DNA from: DATATB01 sp036268995
GTDB lineage: Bacteria > Planctomycetota > Planctomycetia > Pirellulales > PNKZ01
DNA length: 64,000 nucleotides
Reading direction: 5' to 3'
NCBI GenBank assembly: GCA_036268995.1
Contig: DATATB010000096.1
Span: 1-64,000, forward strand
The translations under genes were made by a program, and so were the position numbers. Below are positions 44,149-53,165 of this stretch, one piece after another (position 1 is the first letter of the stretch; each line of letters begins with the position of its first letter). A model generated the notes under the pieces. That model was not told the DNA's origin. It ran no database searches and worked only from the letters and a program-made list of their open reading frames with translations.

Positions 44149-44549
44149 CGGTTTATTTTTCGCTTATTGAATCGAGACTCAGTAATGGCAGGCACTTCAT
44201 TTTCTCGCATATGCCGCCGGATGCAAAGGGGCTGCTCGAGCACGAAGTGCTGAGCAGATCCTTCTCCCTCTGGGAGAAGGTGGCCGAAGGCCGGTTGAGG
44301 GTGACGCAACGCAGGATCAAAACTCTTGGAGTAGGCTCCTCTCTTAACGTCCCCTCATCCGTCGGCTACCGCCGACACCTTCTCCCGGAGGGAGAAGGGT
44401 TTTGGCGGCTTGCCGCATTCCGCCGGCCCCTTGACCCTTTGCAACCGGGTGCCGACAATCAAACTCTCCTGCCATTTGCCGCCGTGATGGGCCACCGTTG
44501 GGCGGCCGTCAGCGGGCACGTCTCTTTAGCTCCGTAGGAATCGCCTCGC
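44149..44549. other. repeat-rich intergenic region between mutM and trpB
   Basis: 401 bp separating divergent genes. It holds the pair of REP-like inverted elements described at 44260-44399. The remaining sequence shows no open frame, leader peptide with tandem Trp codons or T-box-like structure, so no trp attenuator could be recognised. Confidence 0.5.
44260..44399. repeat. CCTTCTCCC..GGGAGAAGG REP-like inverted pair
   Basis: Element 1 (44260-44301) is CCTTCTCCCTCTGGGAGAAG followed by GTGGCCGAAGGCC and GGTTGAGGG, so it contains two small hairpins. Element 2 (44351-44399) is an inverted relative: CCCCTCATCC, GTCGGCTACCGCCGAC, CCTTCTCCCGGAGGGAGAAG. The two face each other, and together they could form a long hairpin. 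This type of element is widespread in intergenic DNA of many bacteria. Confidence 0.85.
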
Positions 44550-45773
44550 ATGTCACGAGCCGCACCACCGACTGTCCCCAATGCGGCCGGCCGTTTCGGC
44601 GCGTTCGGCGGCCGCTATGTGCCGGAGACCTTGACCCGGGCCTTGGACGAATTGGCCAGGGCTTATGACGAAGCCCGGGCGGATCGGGCCTTTCATGACG
44701 AGCTGACCGAGCTGCTGCGGTCGTACGTCGGCCGGCCTTCGCCCTTGTATCATGCCCGACGATTGAGCGAGGCGGCCGGCGGCGCGCAGATCTATCTCAA
44801 GCGCGAAGACCTCAACCATACCGGCGCCCACAAGATCAACAACACGGTCGGCCAGGCCTTGCTCTGCTGCCGCATGGGCAAACGCCGGGTGATCGCTGAA
44901 ACCGGTGCCGGTCAGCACGGCGTGGCCACGGCGACGGCCTGTGCCCGCTTCGGCCTGGACTGCGTGGTGTACATGGGCGAGGAAGACATTCGCCGGCAGC
45001 GGCTGAATGTCTACAACATGCGGCTGATGGGAGCCGAAGTGCGGCCGGTGTCCAGCGGCTCGCGGACGCTCCGCGACGCGGTGAACGAGGCCCTGCGCGA
45101 CTGGATGGGCTCGGTCGAGACCACGCATTACATCATCGGCTCGGTGATCGGCCCGCACCCGTTTCCGCAGATCGTGCGCGATTTCCAGTCGGTGATCGGC
45201 CGCGAAACGCTGGTGCAATGCCAGGAGCAACTCGGCCGGCTGCCGGATGCGGTCGTGGCTTGCGTCGGCGGTGGGAGCAACGCGGCCGGCATGTTTTATC
45301 CGTTTGTCGAACTGACCACGCCCGAGGCGGCCAAGGTCGAGCTGCTGGGCGTCGAGGCCGGCGGCCGCTCGAGCCAGCCGGGCGATCATGCCGCGCCCTT
45401 GTCGTTTGGCCGGCCCGGCATCTTGCACGGCACCTATAGCTACGTGATGCAGGATGAAGACGGCCAGACGTGCGACGTGCATTCGATCTCGGCCGGGCTC
45501 GATTATCCCGGCGTGGGACCTGAGCACAGCTATTGGAAAGACCTCGGCCGCGTGCGCTACACTTCGTGCCGCGACGACGAGGCGCTGGTCGCCTTCGACA
45601 AGCTGGCCCGCAACGAAGGCATTCTGCCGGCCCTGGAAAGCTCGCACGCCGTAGCCAAGGCCATGGAGTTGGCCGCCACGAAATCGCCCGAGCAGGCGAT
45701 CGTCGTCTGCCTGTCGGGCCGGGGAGACAAGGATGCGTTCGAAGTGGCGCGGCTGCGAGGGGAGAGCATTTGA
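44550..45773 (+). CDS. trpB: tryptophan synthase beta subunit
   Basis: 407 aa, full length TrpB1 type. The PLP lysine is K95 in HTGAHKINN, with the KREDLNH stretch before it; the phosphate loop is [11 protein letters not shown] and the C-terminal GRGDKD motif is present. It joins indole, channelled from TrpA, with serine to form tryptophan. trpA follows after 168 bp. The other trp genes are not in the window, so this is a split trp locus carrying the last two steps only. The gap before trpA contains a dispersed inverted repeat. Confidence 0.97.
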   Translation: MSRAAPPTVPNAAGRFGAFGGRYVPETLTRALDELARAYDEARADRAFHDELTELLRSYVGRPSPLYHARRLSEAAGGAQIYLKREDLNHTGAHKINNTVGQALLCCRMGKRRVIAETGAGQHGVATATACARFGLDCVVYMGEEDIRRQRLNVYNMRLMGAEVRPVSSGSRTLRDAVNEALRDWMGSVETTHYIIGSVIGPHPFPQIVRDFQSVIGRETLVQCQEQLGRLPDAVVACVGGGSNAAGMFYPFVELTTPEAAKVELLGVEAGGRSSQPGDHAAPLSFGRPGILHGTYSYVMQDEDGQTCDVHSISAGLDYPGVGPEHSYWKDLGRVRYTSCRDDEALVAFDKLARNEGILPALESSHAVAKAMELAATKSPEQAIVVCLSGRGDKDAFEVARLRGESI

Positions 45774-45841
45774 GGGGAAATGCGGAAGGATGAATACTGA
45801 ATGATGAATGACAGGCAATTCAACGTCTGAGAAGAAGAAGG

Positions 45842-45897
45842 GGAACACTAATCTTCACTAATTCCGATTAGGGTTAATTAGCGCCGATTAGTGTTCC
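45842..45897. repeat. inverted repeat GGAACACTAATC...GATTAGTGTTCC between trpB and trpA
   Basis: Perfect 12-bp arms at 45842-45853 and 45886-45897, around an AT-rich 32-bp centre with further ATTAG/CTAAT half-palindromes. It lies within what should be a trpBA transcript and could form a long AT-rich hairpin. A low-complexity GGATGAATACTGAATGATGA stretch of another repeat family stands just upstream (45789-45808). Confidence 0.85.
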
Positions 45898-45941
45898 TGC
45901 TGCTTGATAATTGAAAATGCGGCCGTGGTTTGGGAGTGGTG

Positions 45942-46742
45942 ATGTCGGCGATTGATGAAATGTTCCAGTCGTTGCGTGCAGAAGGGCGCAAGGCGTTTAT
46001 GCCTTTCGTCACGGCTGGGGATCCGGACCTGGAGTTTACGGCCGAACTGCTGGTCGAGATGATTCGCCGCGGGGCGAGCATGTGCGAGCTGGGCATTCCT
46101 TATAGCGACCCAATCGCCGATGGCCCCGTGATCCAGGCCTCGTACACGCGGGCCCTGGCGCGACATATCCACGTGGCCGACATTCTCGACATGCTGCGCC
46201 GCACGCGGCCGCGGCTGGCCGCCCCGCTGGTGACGATGGTCAGCTATTCGATCGTACACCGGCATGGACTGGAACGGTTTGTCGACGAGGCCCAAGCCGC
46301 TGGAGTGGCCGGGGCCATTGTGCCGGATCTGCTCGTCGAGGAATCGGAGGCCTTGGCCAGCGTCTGCCGCCGGGCCGATTTTAGCCTCGTGCAATTGGTC
46401 ACGCCCATCACGCCGCGCGACCGGGCCCTGCGCATCGCCGAGGCTTCGACCGGATTTCTATATTACGTCTCGGTCACCGGCATCACGGGCGAGCGGACCG
46501 CATTGCCGCCGTCGGTGGTAGAAAATGTGAGCTGGCTGCGCCAGCAGACCTCCTTGCCGATCTGCATCGGCTTCGGCGTGGGCACGCCCGAGCATGCCCG
46601 GCTACTGGCCCCCGTGGCCGACGGACTGATCGTTGGATCGGCCATTGTGCGGCGGCTGACCGGGGCAGGGGAGCGGCCGCGGGAGCAAGTCCTGGCCGAG
46701 ATTGGCGATTTTGTCGCCGAACTGGTCGCCGCGATGGGGTAA
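45942..46742 (+). CDS. trpA: tryptophan synthase alpha subunit
   Basis: 266 aa, full length. The catalytic acids are E49 (CELGIPYSDP) and D60 (ADGPVIQ), the same numbers as in the enteric enzyme. The TIM-barrel phosphate loops YYVSVTGITG and GFGVGTPEHA are present. It cleaves indole-3-glycerol phosphate to indole for TrpB. The start at 45942 has GGGAG 6 nt upstream; a TTG four codons earlier is less likely. Confidence 0.96.
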   Translation: MSAIDEMFQSLRAEGRKAFMPFVTAGDPDLEFTAELLVEMIRRGASMCELGIPYSDPIADGPVIQASYTRALARHIHVADILDMLRRTRPRLAAPLVTMVSYSIVHRHGLERFVDEAQAAGVAGAIVPDLLVEESEALASVCRRADFSLVQLVTPITPRDRALRIAEASTGFLYYVSVTGITGERTALPPSVVENVSWLRQQTSLPICIGFGVGTPEHARLLAPVADGLIVGSAIVRRLTGAGERPREQVLAEIGDFVAELVAAMG

Positions 46743-47064
46743 CCGCCGGCCGGCGCGCCGGGGCGGAGCGCGACCAGCGGTCGCGGCTTTATGGTGCTGG
46801 ACGGTAGCCCCGAAAACCGACCTTGACCCTGTCGGAACTCCCTGCATACACTTGAGTTATACCCGCCGATCCGGGGCCCAACCGCGCGGCGTGGGAAGCC
46901 TCGACCCGGCGAGTAATGGCCGCCCGATTGGCGTCCGACGCCGCCGTGTCCAATAGTTGTCAGGCGAGAAACCTGGAACTTACCGCCCGCGGAAATCGCA
47001 ACCGGGGCCGATTGGCGCCCGATTTGCCCATGCCGGCGGTGGAGAAGTCGGGAGGCGTTTTGCT
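46743..47064. other. intergenic region after trpA
   Basis: 322 bp. The first 50 bp are extremely GC-rich with GCCGGCCGGC-like palindromes. A TTGACC box (46823-46828) and AT-rich DNA near 46845-46862 could hold a weak promoter for the following gene, but no good -10 element was found. No ORF with family similarity is seen. Confidence 0.4.
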
Positions 47065-47601
47065 ATGGATCCGAGTCGGTCGCAGCCACCGCTGCAACGC
47101 TTTTTCGCGGGCCTGACCGAGTACACGTTCGAGACGCGGCTGGGGCTGGCCGATCCGCCGCTGATCGATTATATCGCCCGCATGCTGGCCGGCTTCGTCC
47201 ACAGCGACGCGATCTACAACGTTCGCAATCCGGCCGGCCGCCGGCTGCGCGAGATCGGTGAGATGCTGCTGGAAGCCGAAGCCCGGGTCGGGCAGCCACG
47301 GCGCGAAGTGCATCGGCACATCGGTGATTTTGCTCTCTTCTGGACCGGGCTGTTTCCCGAAGCCTTGCGCCGCTCGCGTCAGCATCTCGACTACTTTGTC
47401 GATTACTGCGAACAGGGCAAACGCGCCTACTACATCGCCAGCACGATTCCCGAAGAAGAGTCCCGCGCCGGCGAAAACCAGGTGCTCGAGCGCTTGAGCC
47501 ACGACTTCGACCTCTGTGTCTACGGCCTCAACGAAGTGCGCCGCGAATGGGAACGGCGCGAAGGACCGGACGGGCCGGAGAGGCCGCTGATCATCAACTG
47601 A
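47065..47601 (+). CDS. conserved-looking protein of unknown function
   Basis: 178 aa. I do not recognise the family. The start at 47065 has GGAGG about 10 nt upstream and is preferred over a longer frame at 46957. The protein has no signal peptide or membrane segment. It looks mainly alpha-helical, with aromatic-rich pieces (RFFAGLTEYTFETRLGLADP, IGDFALFWTGLFPEALRR, DYFVDYCEQGKRAYYIAS). A regular pattern of Arg and Glu suggests a soluble globular protein. It is transcribed towards DAHP synthase, and the two 3-prime ends meet at a dispersed repeat. Confidence 0.7.
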   Translation: MDPSRSQPPLQRFFAGLTEYTFETRLGLADPPLIDYIARMLAGFVHSDAIYNVRNPAGRRLREIGEMLLEAEARVGQPRREVHRHIGDFALFWTGLFPEALRRSRQHLDYFVDYCEQGKRAYYIASTIPEEESRAGENQVLERLSHDFDLCVYGLNEVRREWERREGPDGPERPLIIN

Positions 47602-47677
47602 GTGAAAAGTGAATAGTGGAAAGTGAAAAATCGGGGAGGAGCGGCGAAGCTTGCTTTTCACTTTTCACTTTTCACTT
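47602..47677. repeat. GTGAAAAGTGAA inverted repeat between convergent genes
   Basis: The left arm 47602-47630 is runs of GTGAAAAGTGAATAGTGGAA type and the right arm 47654-47677 is TTTTCACTTTTCACTTTTCA type, near-complementary. The right arm overlaps the last 20 bp of the DAHP synthase gene, so its terminal VKSEK residues and stop codon are formed by the repeat. Position and pairing suggest a bidirectional terminator-like hairpin, without long T runs. Confidence 0.8.
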
Positions 47678-48764
47678 CCGCCGCCGCTTCGAGTTCCCGA
47701 TGAGCGCGACGCAGCAGCTCCGCGGTTTCTTCCCAGCCGGTGCAGGCGTCGGTGATCGAGACGCCGTAGCGTAGCTTGCGCGGATCGCCGCTGAGCTTCT
47801 GGCTGCCTTCGTGCAGATTACTTTCGAGCATCAGGCCCAGGATGCTGGTGTTGCCGGCCACGCGCTGCTCGATGACGTCGTTCCACACCAGCTCCTGGCG
47901 GCGATGATCCTTGTCGCTGTTGGCGTGGCTGCAATCGACCATGATCTTGGGCGGCAAATCGGCGGCCGACAGACGCTCGAGCGCCGTCTTCAAACTGTCG
48001 GCATCGTAATTCGGGCCTGACCGGCCGCCACGCAGAATCAAATGCCCCCAGGGATTGCCATGCGTGCTGATGATGCACGTGCGGCCGTGCGGGTCGATGC
48101 CTAGAAAACTGTGCGGATGCCGGGCCGAGAGCATGGCGTCGATGGCGATTTGCAGATTGCCGTCGGTGGCGTTCTTGTAGCCCACGGGCATCGACAAGCC
48201 GCTGGCCATTTGCCGATGCGTTTGCGACTCGGTGGTTCGCGCGCCGATCGAAGCCCAACTCACCAGGTCCGCCACGTACTGCGGCGTGATGGGATCGAGC
48301 ATTTCGGTGGCTGCGGGTAATCCCAGCTCGTTGATTTGCAGCAGAATTTTGCGGGCCAGCCGCAGACCGGCCGCGATGTCGAACGTGTCGTTCAAATACG
48401 GATCGTTGATCAGGCCTTTCCAGCCGATCGTCGTGCGCGGCTTTTCGAAATAGACGCGCATCACGACTTGGATGCGATCTTCGACTTGCCTGGCCAGCGC
48501 CGCCAGCTTCTCGGCGTACTCCAGCGCGGCCTGCTCGTCGTGAATCGAACATGGCCCGACCACTGCCAGCAGTCGGCTATCGTCGCCGGCCAGAATGCGG
48601 CGGATCGTATCGCGGCCGGCCACGACCACGTCGTTGGCCGCTTCGCTCATCGGCAATTCGCGTTTCAATTGCCCTGGCGAAATGAGCGGAGCGGTGCTCC
48701 GGACATGAATATCTTCAGTCGGCTGCATGAGCACACTATCGGTGTCGGATAAGGCTTTATACAT
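47658..48764 (-). CDS. aroG: 3-deoxy-7-phosphoheptulonate (DAHP) synthase, class I alpha type
   Basis: 368 aa. AroG/AroF/AroH-type motifs are present: [22 protein letters not shown] and the metal/substrate segment [10 protein letters not shown]. It condenses phosphoenolpyruvate and erythrose 4-phosphate, the first step of aromatic amino acid synthesis. The start is uncertain: 48764 has GGGA 5-7 nt upstream, while frames from 48794 or 48728 are also possible. The last six residues are encoded by a dispersed repeat. It lies near trpBA but in the opposite orientation. Which amino acid feeds back on it cannot be told. Confidence 0.93.
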   Translation of the reverse strand: MYKALSDTDSVLMQPTEDIHVRSTAPLISPGQLKRELPMSEAANDVVVAGRDTIRRILAGDDSRLLAVVGPCSIHDEQAALEYAEKLAALARQVEDRIQVVMRVYFEKPRTTIGWKGLINDPYLNDTFDIAAGLRLARKILLQINELGLPAATEMLDPITPQYVADLVSWASIGARTTESQTHRQMASGLSMPVGYKNATDGNLQIAIDAMLSARHPHSFLGIDPHGRTCIISTHGNPWGHLILRGGRSGPNYDADSLKTALERLSAADLPPKIMVDCSHANSDKDHRRQELVWNDVIEQRVAGNTSILGLMLESNLHEGSQKLSGDPRKLRYGVSITDACTGWEETAELLRRAHRELEAAAEVKSEK

Positions 48765-48867
48765 CATCTTCCCGATCATAACTGGGCCTGTCATCCCCCA
48801 CCAGGAGCACCGTGCAACTGGCGTCTACATTGGTGAGATACACCAAAGACGGCGGCTCCCCGATGTT

Positions 48868-49024
48868 CGTTTTCCGTAGCCCAGTCCTTTAGGGCTGGGT
48901 TTACCATCCGCGACCGGATCCACACCTTCTCGTTCCGATGCGGCCGCGGCTGCATCGGAACGAGAAGGTGTTTTTCGCGACCGAGTAGTGGTCCCAGCCC
49001 TGAAGGGCTGAGCTACGGAAAACG
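48868..49024. repeat. nested inverted repeat (hairpin within hairpin)
   Basis: Outer arms CGTTTTCCGTAGCCCAGTCC (from 48868, running to 48899) and its diverged complement at 48992-49024 each contain their own small hairpin (CCAGTCCTTTAGGGCTGG and CAGCCCTGAAGGGCTG). Inside lies a perfect 20-bp inverted repeat, 48922-48941 and 48952-48971, with a 10-bp loop. The outer arms match the TAGCTCAGCCCTTCAGGGCT kind of element common between planctomycete genes. It may be one element inserted in another. Confidence 0.88.
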
Positions 49025-49198
49025 CTACTCTTCCCTCTGCACCTTTATCTTCATTGATGCCTTTCTCCCCTTCTTAGCGCTCTTTGCGTCCTTCTGTTTC
49101 AAAGCGTTTTTGTTTCAAAGGATTTCTGTCCATTTGGAGCCACATAAGGCATTAATTTGTAATAAGTTGCGAAGCAGCTCCATTTTTCGCATATCAAG

Positions 49199-49226
49199 TT
49201 GCCAAAATTCGGGAAATGGGTAGGAT
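49199..49226 (+). promoter_or_regulatory. candidate sigma-70 promoter of sufR
   Basis: TTGCCA (49199-49204, five of six to the -35 consensus) and TAGGAT (49221-49226, four of six to -10) are spaced by 16 bp. They lie at the end of the only AT-rich part of the gap, 25 bp before the sufR-like start codon. SufR-type regulators often bind their own promoter, but no clear palindrome overlaps these boxes. Confidence 0.45.
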
Positions 49227-49250
49227 AAGGGCAGAAGAAAGCCCAAAACG

Positions 49251-49958
49251 ATGAGTTATCCCAGCGAAACCTCCGATGCCCGACTGCTTGAGCTGCTCGC
49301 CGATCGCGGGCCGCTTGGCATTTCGGAACTGTCTGGCCTGAACCATGTTACGCCGACCGCCGTGCGCCAGCGGCTGGCCCGGCTGATGGAGCAGGGACTC
49401 GTGCAGCGCGAGGTGGCGCGCTCCGGCCGGGGACGTCCCAGCCACCGCTACCAGCTCACCGAGCAGGCTCGCCAACAAGCCCGCAACAGCGAATCGAGCT
49501 CCCCAGCAGCCGGCAACAATTTTGCCGACCTGGCTCTGGCCCTGTGGCAAGAAGTGCGAGCCATTGCCGATCCGGAAGTGCGGCGCGGACTGTTTTTGCG
49601 GCTCGCCGGTTCGTTGGCTCAGGCCTATGGCAAGAAGGTCAACGGCCAGTCGCTCGACAGCCGGCTGGAGCAAGTTCGCGAACTGTTCGCCGAGCGGCAT
49701 GTGCCGATTGAAATCGAAGCGCACGCAAGCGATCCACAGGCCAGCGAAGGACACGCCGGCGGCTCGACGCTGACCGTCGTGGATTGCCCGTATCCCGAAC
49801 TCGCCGAGCGTGATCGCGGGGTGTGCGCGATGGAAAAGATGTTGTTCTCGCAGTTGCTGGAAACGCCCGTGCGGCTGTCGGCGTGCCGCCTGAATGGGCA
49901 TAGCTGCTGCCAGTTTGAAACGGGGCCGGGCGCGGATATAGTGGCCGCTTTGCCGTAA
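49251..49958 (+). CDS. sufR: SufR-like iron-sulfur HTH transcriptional regulator
   Basis: 235 aa. The N-terminal winged helix (about 12-68) includes ISELSGLNHVTPTAVRQRLA and the wing RSGRGRPSHRYQLT. The C-terminal part has a Cys pattern suited to an Fe-S cluster: C-x12-C (VDC ... GVC), then SAC and SCC within 30 residues. This matches SufR proteins, which repress the suf operon when their cluster is loaded. The gene heads the SUF locus, 63 bp before a NuoB-like gene, in the same orientation. No Shine-Dalgarno sequence is strong. Confidence 0.85.
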   Translation: MSYPSETSDARLLELLADRGPLGISELSGLNHVTPTAVRQRLARLMEQGLVQREVARSGRGRPSHRYQLTEQARQQARNSESSSPAAGNNFADLALALWQEVRAIADPEVRRGLFLRLAGSLAQAYGKKVNGQSLDSRLEQVRELFAERHVPIEIEAHASDPQASEGHAGGSTLTVVDCPYPELAERDRGVCAMEKMLFSQLLETPVRLSACRLNGHSCCQFETGPGADIVAALP

Positions 49959-50021
49959 CCACTTAGGCAAATTCCGATTCAACTAACTAAAACGCAGAGC
50001 CAAAAAAGAACGACAAAACCC

Positions 50022-50639
50022 ATGACCAAGCCTTGGATTGAAGGCCGTTTCGAAGAAAACGTGCTGACGACGACCATCGAGCAGGCGATCAACTGGGCCC
50101 GGCAGTCGAGCATCTGGCCGATGACCTTCGGGCTGGCCTGTTGTGCCATCGAGATGATGGCGGCCGGCGCCAGCCGCTACGATATGGATCGCTTCGGGGC
50201 CGGGGCTTTTAGGGCGACGCCGCGGCAGGCCGACCTGATGATCGTGGCCGGCACGGTGACCTACAAAATGGCCAGCCGCGTCCGCCGGCTCTACAACCTA
50301 ATGCCCGATCCGAAGTACGTGATCGCCATGGGCGCCTGCACGGTCGGCGGCGGGCCGTACTTCAAGTGGGGCTACCACGTGGCCAAGGGCGTGGACCTGG
50401 TCGTGCCGGTGGACGTGTACGTGCCCGGCTGCCCGCCACGGCCCGAAGCCTTGCTCGAAGGGCTGATGCGCATCCAGGACAAGATCAAGGGACACAAGAT
50501 CGGCCGCCGCAAAGCCGAGCCCGGCGAAACTGGCACTCACTTCGTGATGGACGACGAGTTGCCGGTTCCACACCACTCGGGCTATGTGGACGTCGAGGAA
50601 AAGCAACCGCTCTTCGACCATCAAAAGATCACCGGCTAA
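50022..50639 (+). CDS. NuoB-like (complex I 20-kDa subunit) protein
   Basis: 205 aa. All four ligands of the N2 [4Fe-4S] cluster are present: C40-C41 ([10 protein letters not shown]), C106 (MGACTVGGG) and C137 (VPGCPPRPE). In complex I this subunit passes electrons to quinone together with NuoCD. Here no other nuo gene is near; the neighbours are sufR and sufC. It may be a misplaced true complex I subunit, a subunit serving a dispersed complex, or an Fe-S protein working with the SUF machinery. The C-terminal 45 residues (after about 160) are a charged extension. The core is clearly NuoB; the functional role is uncertain. Confidence 0.88.
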   Translation: MTKPWIEGRFEENVLTTTIEQAINWARQSSIWPMTFGLACCAIEMMAAGASRYDMDRFGAGAFRATPRQADLMIVAGTVTYKMASRVRRLYNLMPDPKYVIAMGACTVGGGPYFKWGYHVAKGVDLVVPVDVYVPGCPPRPEALLEGLMRIQDKIKGHKIGRRKAEPGETGTHFVMDDELPVPHHSGYVDVEEKQPLFDHQKITG

Positions 50640-50699
50640 GCCGGCTTACATTCAGCTTCGCAATCCAACTTCACCGCAATCAATCGACACCACGGATTC

Positions 50700-51530
50700 A
50701 TGACCGAAATACTCAAGATCAACGACCTGCACGTTTCCATCGAAGGCAAGGCGATCCTGCGCGGCGTGACGCTCGAGATCAAGCGCGGCGAGACGCACGC
50801 CTTGATGGGCCCCAACGGCTCGGGCAAGACCACGCTGGGTTACGCCATCATGGGCCACCCAAACTACGAAGTGACCTCCGGCACGATCGAGCTGAATGGC
50901 AAGGATGTGTTGGCAATGGAGCCCAACCAGCGGGCTCGGGCCGGCATCTTTCTGGCGTTTCAGCGACCGATGTCGATTCCCGGCGTGAAGATGGCCGACT
51001 TTTTGCGGCATGCCACGACCAACGTCCGCCGGCCCGATCGCAAAGAAGGCGAGGAGCTGATTCCCATGCGTGAGTTCCGCAAGGACCTCAAGGCCAAGAT
51101 GGAACAGTTGCGGATGGATCCCGAGTTCGCCCGCCGCTATGTGAATGACGGTTTTTCCGGCGGCGAGATGAAGCGAGCCGAGATTCTGCAAATGGCCATG
51201 CTGCGGCCGAAGTTTGCCATTCTCGACGAGACCGACAGCGGCCTGGACGTGGACGCGGTGCGGCTGGCCAGCCAGAGCATCGCCGAGATCGGCGGCGCCG
51301 AAATGGGCATTCTGATCATCACGCATCACGACAAGCTGCTCGAGCACAACCGGCCCGACTTCACGCACGTGATGCTGGGCGGGCGGATCGTCGAGACCGG
51401 CGGCCCCGAATTGGCAGAAGAATTGCACAAGCAAGGTTACGACCGCATCCGCGCGGCGCACCCGCAGGCGGCCGCCGACGAAGAGGCCATGAAAGAAGGC
51501 ACAACGGCCCTGGAATCGGCAATCGGATAA
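50700..51530 (+). CDS. sufC: Fe-S cluster assembly ATPase SufC
   Basis: 276 aa. Walker A is GPNGSGKTT (37-45), the ABC signature FSGGEMKRAEI (152-162) and Walker B FAILDETDSGLD, the characteristic SufC form. The Q-loop region reads LAFQRPMSIPGV. SufC dimers drive conformational change of SufB-SufD during cluster assembly. The gene is 60 bp after the NuoB-like gene and 103 bp before sufB, with a dispersed low-complexity repeat in that gap. Confidence 0.96.
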   Translation: MTEILKINDLHVSIEGKAILRGVTLEIKRGETHALMGPNGSGKTTLGYAIMGHPNYEVTSGTIELNGKDVLAMEPNQRARAGIFLAFQRPMSIPGVKMADFLRHATTNVRRPDRKEGEELIPMREFRKDLKAKMEQLRMDPEFARRYVNDGFSGGEMKRAEILQMAMLRPKFAILDETDSGLDVDAVRLASQSIAEIGGAEMGILIITHHDKLLEHNRPDFTHVMLGGRIVETGGPELAEELHKQGYDRIRAAHPQAAADEEAMKEGTTALESAIG

Positions 51531-51548
51531 ATACCAACGATGAACGGG

Positions 51549-51610
51549 GAATGCGGAATGATGAATGAAAAGACAAGACATTCATCCTCCTCATTCCGCA
51601 TTCATCATTC
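51549..51610. repeat. GAATGCGGAATGATGAATG inverted repeat between sufC and sufB
   Basis: Left arm GAATGCGGAATGATGAATG at 51549-51567; the complementary ATTCATC..TCATTCCGCATTCATC side is at 51579-51610, with further ATTCATCATTC copies running to about 51626. The same simple motif recurs at 45778-45812, 61691-61712 and 62939-63043. It lies inside the presumed suf transcript. Confidence 0.85.
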
Positions 51611-51633
51611 ATAATTCATCATTCGGAACTCAC

Positions 51634-53049
51634 ATGGCTACTGAACTCAAGCACGAAAACTTCGACGTCGGACTGGGCGAAATCAACAAGTATGATTTCC
51701 GCAACGACGAGAAGTACATTTTCAAAAGCCAGAAGGGGCTCAACCCCCAGATCGTCGCCCAGATCTCGGAGATGAAGAATGAGCCGCAGTGGATGCGCGA
51801 CTTCCGGCTCAAGAGCCTGGAAATCTTCAACTCCAAGCCCATGCCCCACTGGGGCGGCAAGATCGACCTCAACTTCCAGGACATCTTCTATTACATCAAG
51901 CCTTCGGACCGCCAGGGCCACACCTGGGACGAAGTGCCCGAGGACATCAAGAACACGTTCGACCGGCTGGGCATTCCCGAGGCCGAGAAAAAGTTCCTGG
52001 CCGGCGTGAAGGCCCAGTACGAGAGCGAAGTGGTCTACGGCTCGCTGCGCGAAGACTTGAGCGCGCAGGGCGTGATCTTCACCGACACCGACTCGGCGCT
52101 GCGCGAGCATCCCGACTTGCTGCGCGAGTACTTCGGCACGATCATTCCGTCTTCGGACAACAAGTTCGCCGCGCTCAACTCGGCCGTCTGGTCGGGCGGA
52201 TCGTTCATCTACGTGCCCAAGGGCGTGAAGATCGACTTCCCCTTGCAGGCCTATTTCCGCATCAATGCCGAGAACATGGGCCAGTTCGAGCGGACGCTGA
52301 TCATCGTCGACGAGGGCGCACAGATTCACTACGTCGAAGGTTGCACGGCTCCCATGTACACGACCGAGAGCCTGCATTCGGCCGTGGTCGAAATCATCGT
52401 CAAGCGCGGCGCCCGTTGCCGCTATACCACGATCCAGAACTGGGCCAACAACATCTACAACCTGGTCACCAAGCGGGCCGTGGCCTACCAGGACGCGATG
52501 ATGGAATGGATCGACGGCAACCTGGGCAGCCGGCTGACCATGAAGTACCCGGCCGTGTACATGCTCGAGCCGGGAGCCCGGGGCGAGATCCTGTCGATCG
52601 CCTTCGCCTCGAAGGGCCAGCACCAGGACGCGGGGGCCAAAGTCGTGCATGCCGCCCCGCACACGTCCAGCCGCATCATCTCGAAGTCGATTTCCAAGAA
52701 CGGCGGCCGCGCCAGTTATCGCGGCCTAGTGAAGGTGGAGAAGGGGGCCCACAAGTCGAAGTCGAGCGTCGTCTGCGACGCGCTGATTCTCGACCCCAAG
52801 AGCCGCAGCGACACGTATCCCTATATCGAGATCGAAGACCAGGACGTGACCGTCGGCCACGAGGCCAGCGTCTCGCGCATCGGCGAGGAGCAGCTTTTTT
52901 ATCTGACCAGCCGTGGGCTGTCGGAAGCCGAGGCCAGCACGATGATCGTCAACGGCTTCATCGAGCCGCTGGTCAAAGAGCTGCCGATGGAATACGCCGT
53001 CGAGATGAACCGCCTGATCGAGCTCCAGATGGAAGGCACGGTGGGGTGA
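51634..53049 (+). CDS. sufB: Fe-S cluster scaffold protein SufB
   Basis: 471 aa. The SufB core is evident: [15 protein letters not shown], the beta-helix with [20 protein letters not shown] (containing the conserved Cys of the cluster site), [13 protein letters not shown] and the C-terminal [17 protein letters not shown] and [18 protein letters not shown]. SufB with SufC and SufD builds new [4Fe-4S] clusters. The start at 51634 is preceded by GGAA; a frame running further upstream through the repeat is rejected. No SufS cysteine desulfurase or SufU/E sulfur carrier gene is seen nearby. Confidence 0.96.
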   Translation: MATELKHENFDVGLGEINKYDFRNDEKYIFKSQKGLNPQIVAQISEMKNEPQWMRDFRLKSLEIFNSKPMPHWGGKIDLNFQDIFYYIKPSDRQGHTWDEVPEDIKNTFDRLGIPEAEKKFLAGVKAQYESEVVYGSLREDLSAQGVIFTDTDSALREHPDLLREYFGTIIPSSDNKFAALNSAVWSGGSFIYVPKGVKIDFPLQAYFRINAENMGQFERTLIIVDEGAQIHYVEGCTAPMYTTESLHSAVVEIIVKRGARCRYTTIQNWANNIYNLVTKRAVAYQDAMMEWIDGNLGSRLTMKYPAVYMLEPGARGEILSIAFASKGQHQDAGAKVVHAAPHTSSRIISKSISKNGGRASYRGLVKVEKGAHKSKSSVVCDALILDPKSRSDTYPYIEIEDQDVTVGHEASVSRIGEEQLFYLTSRGLSEAEASTMIVNGFIEPLVKELPMEYAVEMNRLIELQMEGTVG

Positions 53050-53084
53050 TCGGTCCCGAAGTCTTGAGCCCGGCTTTCGGGTGC

Positions 53085-53108
53085 CATGCCCACGCTCGCG
53101 TGGGCATG
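53085..53108. repeat. CATGCCCACGC/GCGTGGGCATG hairpin after sufB
   Basis: Perfect 11-bp arms (53085-53095 and 53098-53108) with a 2-bp loop, 36 bp after the sufB stop. It has no T run. Elements of this sequence are frequent between genes in planctomycetes; here it marks the left edge of the two-gene insert between sufB and sufD and may attenuate transcription. Confidence 0.85.
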
Positions 53109-53165
53109 TTCGTTATGACGGGCGGCCAAGTCGGGGCAGCCCATTCGTTTCTGAAGTGGTCGGGT

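Larger units (their letters stand above)
48765..49250. other. intergenic region between aroG and sufR
   Basis: 486 bp between divergent genes. It contains the nested inverted repeat at 48868-49024, a degenerate CTTTGCGTCCTTCTG half-element at 49084-49098, a low-GC stretch at 49140-49200 and a candidate promoter for the sufR-like gene. No ORF is supported. Confidence 0.55.

Noticed and set aside
44149..44549. trp attenuator before trpB
   Set aside because: No leader peptide with tandem Trp codons; the hairpins present belong to REP-like elements.
51789..53165. Open frame running through sufB in another phase before the metallopeptidase
   Set aside because: The translation inside sufB is Arg/Pro/His-rich shadow sequence; the true start is after the sufB stop where the signal peptide begins.
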